The position numbers and the translations under genes are program-made. Shown here in pieces: positions 29,851-40,177 of a DNA stretch of 64,000 nucleotides (the stretch's first letter is position 1; every line of letters starts with the position of its first letter). The stretch comes from Gracilaria caudata. Lineage: Eukaryota; Rhodophyta; Florideophyceae; Gracilariales; Gracilariaceae. Location of the stretch: contig JASCIV010000004.1 in NCBI GenBank assembly GCA_030374735.1, positions 1-64,000 on the forward strand. The letters run 5' to 3'. Under the pieces are notes generated by a model that saw only the letters and a program-made list of their open reading frames with translations, had not been told where the DNA came from and did not search any database.

Positions 29851-30149
29851 ATATAATTTTCCGCGAATGGGATTGGTTCCCACTGCGCAGGCTGAAGTGC
29901 GACGCTGCTGTCACAGCAATCAACACAGCCTCGTTTCCCTCAGAGCCAGAGCCAAATTTATCAATGCATCCCCGAGATATTCATTGGTTACAAGGCACAT
30001 ACATACAAACCCGTTGCGCTTTATAGCCCGCGCTCCCAACGCGCGACAATCGTCTTGCGTTTCAGGCTGAAACTTTCAGCTCGTTAAACCGTCTACGCCC
30101 GACCTATCTCGCTCTCTGTCTCGTCTTTGGACGTCAGCTTCCAGGCCTC

Positions 30150-31721
30150 ATGGCTACTATACCCTCACCAATCCCGTCATCAGAGTCTGTGTTCCCCACG
30201 CAACAGGAGGCCAACCAGCTTGCTGCTCTCCTTGACTGCAATAAGCCTAGTCTCGTGATGAGTCTACAGCTCTTTTCTGAGATGCTTCGAATCTTTGATA
30301 ACGATGATGTTCACAACTTTCTATTCTCTGATGAGCCATTTCAGATGTCGTATCTCACCAATCCAAATATTAAGCATGTATCCGTTGCATGCGCCTCTCG
30401 TGAAACTAAGATTGACCCCACCTCTCCGTATGAGGATTCAATGTCCGATCGCTATGGCAGCAGCTACTTTCTCACCCCGGCCTTTACTTGCAACTCCATC
30501 ACCTTCGGGATTGGAGTCGAAAATGCCGTCTACTACCCTGCCCCTGCCTGGAATTTTCCTCAAGCCATCTGTAATGCTGTTGGCGAATGCAGATTTGTCA
30601 AGAACGATGAAGAGGGATACATGCTTATAGTTGCGTGCTATGCAACGGAGTGTGTTCGTGTCGAGTACATTAAGACCATATCGCCAACGAGTCAAGTTCG
30701 ATGTGTCATTGGCACTAAGCGGCCCTTGTTCCGCTCTGCCACCAAAGGCGGTTCTTGTTGCATAGACACAGTCTTTCCCACACTTCTAATGCTTCAAACT
30801 TCATACGAGAATCGTGACTGTCCTTATTGCGCGTCACAACACTCCAAATGCGACTGTTCTCTTCAGATTGCAAAGCCCAGTCACCCTCTTGATCATACCA
30901 GTTTCATTACGAACATGTCATCTCGCCTCGGCACCTTTTATGGCGTCTCGCATGTCTCAATGTACAGAGAAGATATGAGCATGCGCATGGGTGCAGTAGG
31001 AACCAGATTCAGCGCCCAGCTTTCTGCGGAGGAAGGCCTAATCGAATCCTTACGTACTCTGGCCATCAGTCGACATGCTCTCATTCAGGATCCCCATTCA
31101 CTTCTCCCGAATTCAGAGGACTATTCACCAACTGAAATGCAGCTCATAGATGATGCACTTGAGAAAGACAATCACGTTGACATGCAACAATCACAATCTG
31201 ACGATCAGCTGATCACATGCCCTTTATTACAAGTCAATGATATTAACTTTGATGAATCTGAAATGTTTGAGATTCCTTTGATTTCGAACGAACGGGACTC
31301 CGGGTCTAGAACATCAACCCTGCGTGATGGGACACCACAAACAGAAGACATATCTAAGACAACTCCCTTGCTACCGGTTCGAGAGAATAGTAGTTCTGCG
31401 CCGGGAATTTCAGAGCAATCTCAGCAGAATTCCTCCAGCGCGGAGGATGTCAATCGGCTGTCTGAGGAAAGAAACTCACCTTCACAACCACCACAGGCGT
31501 CGTCCAGCAGCGAAAAAGACGTGATTCGAAAACTAAAAGCTGAATTGCGTCGAGAGAAGAATCGGGCTGCCGCACAACGGAGCAATATGAGAAAGAAGGC
31601 TTTGAATGATTCCTTGAAACACAACTTGAAGACAGTGCGTGAAAAGGTCGACTTGCTTCGTTCGAAGGAAATGCTCTTGAGAGAAGAGAATCTGCGACTA
31701 CGGCAACTGCTGGAGAAGTGA
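30150..31721 (+). CDS. bZIP transcription factor, lineage-specific family, member A, 523 aa
   Basis: Predicted nuclear DNA-binding protein. The C-terminal bZIP spans about 460-523: basic region KNRAAAQRSNMRKK, then leucine heptads (VDLLRSKEMLLREENLRLRQLL). At the position of the invariant Arg (N-x7-R in GCN4, CREB, C/EBP) it has Asn479, so the motif is N-x7-N; Asn471 is kept. Near residue 225 lies CPYC-x6-CDC, then PSHPLDH and MSSRLGTFYG, a block shared with the three paralogues at 36816, 38879 and 42175. The N-terminal ~220 residues also align with those paralogues (FFTPAF / FGIGVE / RFVKNDEEG). The middle (330-450) is disordered and Ser/Glu-rich. Intronless. The right end of the transposon lies 300 bp upstream, so the promoter may be affected. 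Confidence 0.85.
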   Translation: MATIPSPIPSSESVFPTQQEANQLAALLDCNKPSLVMSLQLFSEMLRIFDNDDVHNFLFSDEPFQMSYLTNPNIKHVSVACASRETKIDPTSPYEDSMSDRYGSSYFLTPAFTCNSITFGIGVENAVYYPAPAWNFPQAICNAVGECRFVKNDEEGYMLIVACYATECVRVEYIKTISPTSQVRCVIGTKRPLFRSATKGGSCCIDTVFPTLLMLQTSYENRDCPYCASQHSKCDCSLQIAKPSHPLDHTSFITNMSSRLGTFYGVSHVSMYREDMSMRMGAVGTRFSAQLSAEEGLIESLRTLAISRHALIQDPHSLLPNSEDYSPTEMQLIDDALEKDNHVDMQQSQSDDQLITCPLLQVNDINFDESEMFEIPLISNERDSGSRTSTLRDGTPQTEDISKTTPLLPVRENSSSAPGISEQSQQNSSSAEDVNRLSEERNSPSQPPQASSSSEKDVIRKLKAELRREKNRAAAQRSNMRKKALNDSLKHNLKTVREKVDLLRSKEMLLREENLRLRQLLEK

Positions 31722-32330
31722 TGGATATCGACTTTGTAGCATTTTTTTCTGACATCAAATATTTGCATCCTTCGTTTCCCTGGCCTCTCTTCTGAAGTTG
31801 AGTCGATTAGTCGGCGGACGTGATGTATACTGCTTTATCCCATGAAGTTAGATTTCTTAGAATTCTAACCTCCTGAAAGCTACTGGATCAAACCCCAGAA
31901 AACGTGAGCATCCGATTTCCTGGCATTGAAACTCGTGGATTATGTAGCGTTGTACAGCATAACACATTCTCGTCACAGCAGAATGTACCTTCGCATATAG
32001 GGACTAAACCACATTGGAACCCATCAGAAGGTGACTTATGGTAGTGTTGGTGTTTGCCCTTATCTGTGGCACAACGTTGAGAAGTTTATTGAGCATCCTT
32101 CTCTTGTAAGTGAATGACGTATACCCACACAAACCAAGAAGAGATTGGAAACTAGTCACTTCATGCTCGTACCTGATTATGACAAAGTAATTTGCACAGT
32201 AGCACGATTCCCAAAGTCCTAAAGCCTCCCTTTATGAAGCTCGCGACCCGTTTGTAACAATATGAAGTCTGCCATGTGACAGAAACCAAAGAGACCTATT
32301 TTGTCGCAGGATCTATGTTTTGATTAGGCA
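31722..32330. other. Intergenic between convergent genes, nothing recognised
   Basis: About 600 bp, AT-rich, no conserved frame or clear repeat. Confidence 0.4.
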
Positions 32331-33566
32331 TCATCCCAGGATAACGTGATCCAACTCGATAACGCCCACCACTTCGTCAACGATCTCCTTCCAATTTGTA
32401 TGTCTCGCAGTGGTTGACACACTTGTGACTTCAAACGCTTTAAGACCGGATGCGGTGTGCACCACATAGAACTTGTTTGTTAGCAGGCACCCAAGGCTGC
32501 GAATGCGCCTACTTGTCATAACAATGTCCCAAAACGTCTTTACACCCACATTAGATCCCAAGGCACAGGAATTAGCCGGTCGGAGCACCTCTCTCATCTT
32601 TGTCGTACACATAGCGGCGCTGACAAATCTTAAAATTGACTTCTCAGAGACGCAAGTGCCCAGCAGATGATCGTCATTTGCTGATAATCTTAGAACCTTC
32701 ACTTCTTTACCCTGATTTCCAAACACCATGTTTATGTGACTTGTTACACACTCAATGGATCCACGGAATGTCAGCGCATACATCAACCCGGTATCTTTCA
32801 ATCCAGTCATCCAATCTAGTACATAGTAGCAAACGGTGAGCCCAGGAATTATCACAGACACCGCGACTTCGTATTGCTTCAGGTGTAGCAGAAGGCTAAA
32901 CGAGAGCATTGATAAAAGGAAAAGAACATACAAGAGAGCAGTCCGCATAATTGTATTCTTGTTATAATACCAACTTGTTGTTGTGATAACGCTTTTTAAA
33001 GCTTGCTGCGTTCTCACATCCATCTTGTTAGAGTGAATATTTTTTTCTAAGGTGCGGTACGTGCATCGACAACAAACGACCATACCCTCGGAGATAAGCA
33101 CTGATCTACACGATACGAATATGCTGTTTCGTTTCCCCCTCTTGTAACAGTATCCATACGTATCATCCGTTATTGTTCTGGTGTCTCCTCTTTCAATGCT
33201 TTGAAGATCCGATCTATGTGCAATCAACATATCTCTTGTTATCCTCACACACTTCAGCGTTCCACGCCTACTATCACACGTCCTCACACGTACATAGTCT
33301 CCCTCTCTCCAGTCTTCGTTAGGAGTGTACAACATAGCAGAGAGAGCAAGTGATAACTCTTCGTGTGCCTCCATACGATTTACCCCAAACACTTCAACAA
33401 ACTGCCTTGGGGTTGCATAACTGAGCCCCGGTGTGATATCCGCATTCTCGACTTTAATAAGATCAACAACTCCTTCGAAATTTAAGTTGACTGCTTCTTT
33501 TGCTTCTTCGGTCCAGGCAGTTCCGAATCGATCATAACATTTTCGGGAACCCACGGGGATTCTCAT
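32331..33566 (-). CDS. Unknown two-TM protein, 411 aa
   Basis: Not recognised. The only in-frame ATG near the start is at 33566 (MRIPVGSRKCYDRFG), although the frame stays open ~170 bp further upstream without an ATG, so an additional 5' exon is possible. The first ~200 residues are soluble, with many charged residues and several Cys (SEGMVVCCRCTYRTLEKN). Two hydrophobic segments follow, near residues 205-226 (LLYVLFLLSMLSFSLLLHL) and 230-252. The last ~150 residues are soluble again, which suggests a membrane hairpin with both ends on the same side. No catalytic motif is visible. It sits between a bZIP gene and retroelement debris, so a lineage-specific or mobile origin is possible. Confidence 0.55.
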   Translation of the reverse strand: MRIPVGSRKCYDRFGTAWTEEAKEAVNLNFEGVVDLIKVENADITPGLSYATPRQFVEVFGVNRMEAHEELSLALSAMLYTPNEDWREGDYVRVRTCDSRRGTLKCVRITRDMLIAHRSDLQSIERGDTRTITDDTYGYCYKRGKRNSIFVSCRSVLISEGMVVCCRCTYRTLEKNIHSNKMDVRTQQALKSVITTTSWYYNKNTIMRTALLYVLFLLSMLSFSLLLHLKQYEVAVSVIIPGLTVCYYVLDWMTGLKDTGLMYALTFRGSIECVTSHINMVFGNQGKEVKVLRLSANDDHLLGTCVSEKSILRFVSAAMCTTKMREVLRPANSCALGSNVGVKTFWDIVMTSRRIRSLGCLLTNKFYVVHTASGLKAFEVTSVSTTARHTNWKEIVDEVVGVIELDHVILG

Positions 33567-34604
33567 TGTCTGTTCCTCATGGCTTTCTTCTTCGCGCGCG
33601 GCACTTATCAAAAGAGCTGAAACACTCTTGCTTGCTAACAGCGTCTGTACGACAGTCCACCATTCAACGCAGCTTACTAGAGATTGCAGGAAATAAAACG
33701 TACAAATGTACAGACAGCTCTCTATACTCTGTCAAGGGCCAGCAACACGGGACAACCTAACCATCAATTAGCCTCATATAGTTAACGAATCTTTTTGCTG
33801 CAGATGTACCTAGCGATATGATTGTGTCGTTATTCAACTTCGACGCAGTGGCTATCGTTTGTTCGTTATATATGCAGTTCTGTGTTGCCAGGTTCAGGAG
33901 CATGTTCCTCTTCGATGCTTTCCTTGCGTGCGGACACCAATCCATCTTCTTTGATGGTGACGGTTTTCATCCTCTTTCTTAGTTTGGCCTAACCTCTTTG
34001 TCTGAATGAATGAATGAACGCAATTTTGTCTGAAGGCCTGGGTAGTATTGCCTGCCGCCTTGGGCTGTGATCTGAGTATCAGCAGGGCCTTTCAGAAAAT
34101 CCCACCTTTCAGTCACGTGCCTGTCGTGTCCAATGCTACGGGAAGAGATACTTCTGCTTTGGAACTGCCGAAGAAGTCGACCCAGCACCAGCTATCTTTT
34201 TCGATCGAGATTCCGTATTGAGAAAACCAAATTGTTCATTCTGGCTTGACCCTATTCCTATTCTGTTCCCAGCGAGAATCCCAGAGAATAGTTATGTGAG
34301 GCAGCTCAAACAGAAGATAAGTTCTAGATTAGCTGTAGTGATTCTAAGAGACAGAGAGATGTGATGATGAATGAATGTATGAAAAGACTAGTTGGCCCGT
34401 AGGTTCCCGCAACAGGAAATCTTTGAGGACGTAAGTGGGGCAAGAAAGTCCGAGGTGGCACTGGTACAGTTCTTCACGTCGTATACGACGTCGTATACTA
34501 TGTGGCCATGTCCCTATTCTGCATCCTTTGGCGTCATACGTTTGACAAACGACCACTTGCGTGCGAGTGCGGCACAAACGTGAACAAAGCTGCTGATCAC
34601 GTTC
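33567..34604. other. Intergenic with repeat debris
   Basis: No intact gene. Near 34477-34500 a short palindrome CGTCGTATACGACG is followed by a partial repeat of itself. On the + strand at about 34544-34603 the frame DKRPLACECGTNVNKAADHVRH resembles the Cys/His part of the retroelement copies at 13504 and 34666, so a second, oppositely oriented relic abuts the one listed next. Confidence 0.45.
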
Positions 34605-34893
34605 GGCATCTTCTTCTTCTTTATTGTGGACAGCAGCTTCTAATTACTAAGCTGCAGTAAAGCTTTCAAAGAAAGCTTTCTCTCTTTAGGAAGGCCAAAA
34701 ACTTCTGTGGCACTTGTCTAATCAAGCTTTGCACTGTACGCCTAGCAGAACGAGGTAGCCCCTTAAAAAGCTCGCGCCTAGATGCATGTGTGAAACGACA
34801 ACGCAAAACGAAATGATCCGGATCCTTCTTTGCGTTTGTTCCACATTCGCATCGCAAAGTCTTGTTCGGCATCGCTGCTTTTGACAAACACAT
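34605..34893 (-). pseudogene. 3' end of a non-LTR retrotransposon (ORF2 C-terminus plus 3' UTR)
   Basis: Reads NKTLRCECGTNAKKDPDHFVLRCRFTHASR..., ending KFLAFLKRESFL, with a C-x-CG ... H-x4-C finger as in LINE ORF2 C-termini and clear similarity to 13504-13740. Past the stop, ~45 bases of 3' UTR (34625-34665, TTACTGCAGCTTAGTAATTA on the - strand) reappear near 45313-45361, then an AATAAAGAAGAAGAAG tail closes the copy. It is 5'-truncated, as is common for target-primed reverse transcription. Confidence 0.65.
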
Positions 34894-36815
34894 CTCGGTG
34901 AGACACGCTGACGCGGCAATTGATTCTAGAGTTCTAGGCCTTTTTGAGGAGGAAGAACCAGCACTGTAGGTAGCGTTGTTGTGCTCTGCAGGCTTTCGGA
35001 ATTAGAATAAAACTTCCGCAATGAAGAAGAGTAAGGTTCTGTAAATATCTTACGCTTCTGAGGACCAAATGGTTACCCTTGTATTCATGATGCTCTTCAA
35101 ACAGATAACCAGAATTTCCTACTTCGCGGAAGCGATAGAGCAGGGCTGAAGCGGATATTATCCGAGATTGAACACAAAAGTTATGGACAGCAAAGCCGAT
35201 GTGGTCTTCGCAGACCTAAAACAGAGGCAGCGTAATCGAATTGAGCCTACGATGTCAGACATCTGGATCAAACTCGACAATTAAATTCATAAGTGCAGCC
35301 GCCCAAGGGGTTTGCTCGCGGAGCTGTCGAGGAAAAAAACTGCTCACCTCCGATCGAATTCATTCTGAATTGAACGACCATCCGAGTTAAATCCTCGCTA
35401 TGGATTTGTAGCTGGCGGCTACGTTATTGGGGGAGTTATTATGGGGTATTGGGTCCTGTGCAAGACCTCCGCGCACCGATATAGATCGGATCGGCGGTCG
35501 TAACAACATTAACGAAGTCTCGGTAACCTTTCTGTAGCCGAGAATGGTTACCATCAGTATAGGCTTTCCACTCGTCCCGGTGTATGTCTTCTTGGCAAGT
35601 TCTTGCCTGCTAACCACACATGACATCGGAGGAAAGCACATGGAATTTGGAAGTCTAGGACAATTGGGAATAACTGACTTTCGCGAAAGAGTGGTCTACA
35701 AATAGTCGGTACCGTAATGTTGGAATTACAAGGAGCATACTGCACCAAAAGTCAAACGAAAGGCGCTCTGCTGAACAAGAATGGAAGCAGATCAACAATA
35801 ATGGTTAACGCGAAGGGGATCGGCTTCAGTTCTGGACTGATTCTGTTTAACAGACACGCGTTTATATCATGGGTATGTGTTGTTAATGCCAATCTCTACT
35901 TCATTTCGATGAGCAATTGGATAATCTCTTACTTTCGAGGAACAATGTCTTCGATACTTCCGGGGTTTGGTTTGTTCGTCTTCGTGTATTCGGAATCTGA
36001 ACTTCGGGTTCCGGGCAAAATGCCCTACACAGATCGAGGAACAACATTTCTCCTTTCTATCGTAGCAAATAGGGCGCACGTCGTACAACTATGGTGAAGG
36101 GGAGTAACTGAATGTTTACCCTTATAATTCAAAATTGATTTCCGAGATCTTGTGATTCTTATCTTTGGATCAATTCCAAGACCTTCTAGGTCCTTGTACT
36201 CCGACCAGTTCTTGGTGGAATAAATTAAGGAGCATAGGAATAACCGCAGCAAGTTTCTATACAAACCTTCACGCTGTGTGGATCTCACTCGACAAACAAC
36301 GTACAGCAGCAAACAAAGTTATTTGCATGATGCTCTCGCTTAAAAGATTATCAGTTAGTTAAAGGTACACAGCAATGGCAGCAATGGCAGCAATGGCAGC
36401 AATGGAAATGAAGTACTGGCTGCTTCTGCCAGTGTAGAAGTCAGACTGCCTGGCGCAATGCAAACCCAAAACGCTATTCGATGACACTGAGTCCGCAATG
36501 GAAGCCGTGGAATGAATGGCTCCAGACGCCTAAGCGGCAGACTGTCAGACGTTAATTATAATGTGCCAGCGTCAACTCGTACCCCATACTGGACAACAGC
36601 AATTGTATTGATTCCATCTGAACGTTAGTACGCCATGACATGCTTCAGCAAACGAGTACCGCTGAGAAAGCTTGCATTTACCGAACCAGCAGCGCTCATA
36701 AATCCCGATTTGCTTTTCTCGATATTCCAGTATCTGCAATCGCCAAGATCGGTCGTATCAGGAATGGGTGCCTTGGAGTTCAGAAAGCAGACTGTTTCTC
36801 AGATTGAAGAACTCC
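34894..36815. other. Two-kilobase intergenic region
   Basis: No gene recognised. Contains a short GCAATGGCA tandem repeat at 36372-36406. Small frames on both strands show no protein pattern. Confidence 0.4.
36372..36406. repeat. 9-bp tandem repeat, about four copies
   Basis: GCAATGGCA is repeated head to tail, three perfect units and one partial (GCAATGGA). A simple minisatellite in non-coding sequence. Confidence 0.9.
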
Positions 36816-38594
36816 TCAGCCTTCAGATAACAGTTTCCTCAGTTTCAGATTTTCTTCCCGCAGTGCCACTTCTATCCTCCGCAGTTCTGTTACTTTCCCG
36901 TGCCACTTCTTCAGATCTGCTTTCAGCGTATCATTCTTAATTTTTCGCTTCATATTACTTCTTTGTGCAGCTTCACGATTTCGTTGTCTTCGCAACTCAG
37001 CTCTACGTTCTCTCTCTTTTTGTGTTTTAGGTATGGAGTTCATCGACACCGGCAACGGCATGGCAGGAGCAATTGCAACAGGCGCTGGATGTTGTAGGTC
37101 GCCGCTCGGTATGGTAGAATTCTCCTTCGCAAACTCGTTCATAGCCTGCTCAGCGATCAAATCCGTGAGCGTTAGGTCCTCATCCATAGGCGCTGCTGGG
37201 GAAATCTGTAGCTCTGGACTTATGACTGGATTCGCCATAGCCCCTTGGAGACCATTCTGGAACTGTGGAGAGATCCACAGTCCACTGTTCCCTGGCGCTG
37301 TACGTGCGCAAAGGGGGCTGCCTGTGGTACGCAGAATTTGTGAGACGTCGTTTGGTGCAACGTCCAACGTTGGAGTGGACTGTTGAATATTGCCTTCGTC
37401 CGTTGGTTCGCTATGCACGCTTGACGTATGAGTGTACGGCTCGCAAATGGCCTTTAACAAAGCCGATGTTTGTGTGGGATTTAGCCTGACTGGAATTGCT
37501 GGAGAGGGACCCGAAACCGAAACCGAAAGAGAACGTACAGAGCTCGAACTAGAGCTCGACCCGTCGGCTTTGGAGCTCGACTGGTCATTTGACGGGATCG
37601 GGCTTAATTGGGCTGAGCGAAGAAGCAAGTCCTTGAGTGGACTCTGAGGCGATTTGGAAAGTTCGTCAGTAATAACACAGCGACTAAGCCGATCAATAAG
37701 GTCGTGGTCCTCAACTGGTGCAATAGTCATTCTGTTGCTACTAACGCCAGAACGAAGCCTGAGTCCTTGCAAAGCGAAATTGAGCACCGCAGTGCCCTCA
37801 TAACTGCCAAGGTGAGCGCTCATTCCTGGTCCCATGATGCTGAAATCGAGCGCATGCCGAGACTTGGGTATGTTAATAACACAGAAGCACGGAGCGGAAT
37901 CAGGCCGGTTGCCACAAAGAGGGCACTCGCGGCGCTCTACGCTACTACGATGAACGACGACGTGTGGTGCCAATTGGGATGGCTGGAAGCTAGAGTGCGA
38001 GCGATGCAACGAAAGCAGTCCCGATCTGGTGACCACGAGGAAGTGACGGCGACGTGAACAACCACTCACCAGGCGCATGTAGTCAATTTTGACCAGTGGT
38101 TCACCTGAATCCTGAACCAGTATGAGCACGTGAGCGCTGTCATTTCGTAAGAAACGAAAGACACCTGGGCGGGATACGGGAGAGCATGGGTGTTCGAAGG
38201 GGACGCCGGCCATTTGGCACTTGCAATCACGAATGCCGAAGCCAAGCTGAGTGTCTGCGATGCTGAAGGCGGGGATGAAGATGTATTGACCAAAGAAAAA
38301 GGTGTCAAGCGGCTTGCCTTTGGGGAAGCCATGCACCGAAACAGGTTCCACGGAGGTGATTGACACGTTACTGGCGACGGCTGCCCGGCGGTTTAGAGGG
38401 GAGGTTAAGACAGAAAGCGGGTCAGCCTCGGGGTTGATAAGAAAATCAAGCGCGGCGGGAAATCGGCAAGCAGCAAGCAGCTCGCCGAGCGCCTCCTCAA
38501 GCACAGGCTCGGGCTGTTGCGCTGTGGGCACGAGGGAAAGGAGGTTTTCCAGCTCCGCATTAGTGGGAAGGGGAACTTCCGAAAGCGAAGCCAT
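36816..38594 (-). CDS. bZIP transcription factor, lineage-specific family, member B, 592 aa
   Basis: Paralogue of the 30150 gene. I prefer ATG 38594 (MASLSEVPLPTNAELENLL), since this begins the part that aligns with the other members; the frame upstream adds 32 unlikely residues. Shared N-terminal blocks: IFIPAFSIADTQLGFGI, FRFLRNDSAHVLILV and ECPLCG-x8-CFC, then KSRHALDFSIMGPGMSAHLGSYEG. Residues about 330-500 are low-complexity, including a run of Ser. The bZIP at about 530-592 has basic region RNREAAQRSNMKRKIKN, i.e. Asn539-x7-Asn547 instead of N-x7-R, followed by leucine heptads (ELRRIEVALREENLKLRKLL). Intronless. It follows member C head to tail with a 285-bp gap, so the pair probably arose by tandem duplication. 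Confidence 0.85.
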   Translation of the reverse strand: MASLSEVPLPTNAELENLLSLVPTAQQPEPVLEEALGELLAACRFPAALDFLINPEADPLSVLTSPLNRRAAVASNVSITSVEPVSVHGFPKGKPLDTFFFGQYIFIPAFSIADTQLGFGIRDCKCQMAGVPFEHPCSPVSRPGVFRFLRNDSAHVLILVQDSGEPLVKIDYMRLVSGCSRRRHFLVVTRSGLLSLHRSHSSFQPSQLAPHVVVHRSSVERRECPLCGNRPDSAPCFCVINIPKSRHALDFSIMGPGMSAHLGSYEGTAVLNFALQGLRLRSGVSSNRMTIAPVEDHDLIDRLSRCVITDELSKSPQSPLKDLLLRSAQLSPIPSNDQSSSKADGSSSSSSSVRSLSVSVSGPSPAIPVRLNPTQTSALLKAICEPYTHTSSVHSEPTDEGNIQQSTPTLDVAPNDVSQILRTTGSPLCARTAPGNSGLWISPQFQNGLQGAMANPVISPELQISPAAPMDEDLTLTDLIAEQAMNEFAKENSTIPSGDLQHPAPVAIAPAMPLPVSMNSIPKTQKERERRAELRRQRNREAAQRSNMKRKIKNDTLKADLKKWHGKVTELRRIEVALREENLKLRKLLSEG

Positions 38595-38878
38595 TTCAGA
38601 ATGGGCGTAGCGCTCGGGACGAAGTGGAGATGGCGGGATAGACTGGGATGCTGGAGAGAAGCGTGCACACACGAAGTAACAAAAGGGCACCTACGTGGAC
38701 ATGATAAATGTACAGCGCTGCGTCAAGGCACGGGTGCGGATTCCGTAAGAAGTTAACGGGACGAAACGCCTCCGCACGCCCATCATGGATGATATCGCGC
38801 CCCGCGCTGGCACACAAGGACAGGCGCGCACAGCGCACGCCAATGCGCGCCCATTTTCTGGCGAAGGTTTGTTTTTAT

Positions 38879-40177
38879 TTAGCGCCGGTGCATGTTGACG
38901 ACGTGCGCCAGACGCTCGGCCACGTCGGCGCGATGTCGCCCGACCAGCAGTCGCAGGTGCACGTTTTCGCGGCGAAGTTCGCCTTCTCGTTCGCGCAGCA
39001 GCTGCTCGCGCTCCACTGCGTCGCGCAGCGCGTCGCGCAGCTGGTCGGTCCTTTCCTTCCGCTTTGCGTTGCTTCTCGCTGCCGCCAGTCGGTTGCGCTC
39101 CTTTCTCAGCTCTATCTTGCGCGCGCGCTCGTCCAGAAGCAGCGCCGCCGTCGCGCCGCCGCTTCCGTCATGTGATTGCGAGCGCGAGAGTGAGTGGCTC
39201 TGAGATGGCGACGCCGACTTCGTCTGCGCCTGCGAGCATGCGTACAGCATTGCGTCCATGCCGTGCTCTACGCCGCTGCTTGCTTCTGAGCTCCCCGTCC
39301 ATCGCGCGTACTCTGCCGGCGTCGCGCCGCCGCTGGTCGCCACTTGCGGCGCACTGCTGCTTGGCACTTGCCTGCCCATCAGCCGTGAGATGTCTGTCGT
39401 GCTCTTCGTCCACATCTCCGTAACGAGCTGCGCCTCGATTAACACCACCCCCTTCTGAAACACGCGCAGCACGCAGTCACCGTGAAACCACCCTCCTTGG
39501 AAAGCCATGTTGGCGCGATCTCTCTGAAAGTCGAACGCTTGCGTCGCTACCGCCAGCGGGAACTGACAACCACAGTCGCCACTCCCGTCGTCTAGGTTTA
39601 CCGCCCCGTCTCGACCGCACACTGGACATTGTCGCCATTGTCGTGACGTTGCAATCGTGTGCAATGCGTTTACTGCTGCTCCAACCTGCGCCACTTCGCA
39701 CGCCTGTCGAAACGATGCGGCCTGAAATCGCGCGCTTACTCTCGTCCGTCTCCGCGCAGAATGAAATGTCACCAGCTCCAGCTCAACGATATCCAACGTT
39801 GGCGCGCTCACCGCCAGCAACTTCCCGCTTGTGTCATCTCGGGCATATCGCATGTGCAAATGTCGCCCATCACCGTCCAAGTATTGTACAGAGCAGTGAC
39901 CCAGAGCCACGGTGCCCACATTAATGGCAGGCGTCGAGCGAAAGTCAACTTTGTGGGAGTGATCGAAAATACGCCCATACCGCACTGGTATCACTTCCTG
40001 GGCGCTCACTCGCAACAGCGCGCTCAAACTCTCAGGCCTGTCATGAGCCACTTGAGTTTCCGCATTTTCGTAAGAACCTAGCAAGAACTGTTGTATGAAG
40101 GGCATCTGACATAGTGACAAAATTTCCTGTAGCGTCTCGGTAACATCTGTATTCTCTTTAGGTCTAGAAGTGCTCAT
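38879..40177 (-). CDS. bZIP transcription factor, lineage-specific family, member C, 432 aa
   Basis: Shortest paralogue. ATG 40177 gives MSTSRPKENTDVTETLQEILSL, whose QEIL-LCxxPF start matches member D. It shares the block CPVCGRDG-x10-DCGC, then TQAFDFQRDRANMAFQGGWFHG, and the FDHSHKVDFRSTPAINVG and RYARDDTSGKLLAV segments. The bZIP at about 350-420 has RKERNRLAAARSNAKRK: Asn362-x7-Asn370, the same loss of the invariant Arg as in the other members. The zipper is partly Ala/Glu-based (LRDALRDAVEREQLLREREGELRREN). Base composition is distinctly GC-richer than in its neighbours (CGC/GCG-rich codons near 38890-39180). A short Ser/His/Gln-rich linker replaces the long disordered middle of members B and D. 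Confidence 0.83.
   Translation of the reverse strand: MSTSRPKENTDVTETLQEILSLCQMPFIQQFLLGSYENAETQVAHDRPESLSALLRVSAQEVIPVRYGRIFDHSHKVDFRSTPAINVGTVALGHCSVQYLDGDGRHLHMRYARDDTSGKLLAVSAPTLDIVELELVTFHSARRRTRVSARFQAASFRQACEVAQVGAAVNALHTIATSRQWRQCPVCGRDGAVNLDDGSGDCGCQFPLAVATQAFDFQRDRANMAFQGGWFHGDCVLRVFQKGVVLIEAQLVTEMWTKSTTDISRLMGRQVPSSSAPQVATSGGATPAEYARWTGSSEASSGVEHGMDAMLYACSQAQTKSASPSQSHSLSRSQSHDGSGGATAALLLDERARKIELRKERNRLAAARSNAKRKERTDQLRDALRDAVEREQLLREREGELRRENVHLRLLVGRHRADVAERLAHVVNMHRR

Noticed and set aside
36372..36406. CRISPR-like or structured repeat
   Set aside because: A simple 9-bp head-to-tail repeat without spacers. No CRISPR array is present in the window.
39659..40081. 140-codon + strand frame
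   Set aside because: Antisense to bZIP member C; the sense frame has paralogue support.
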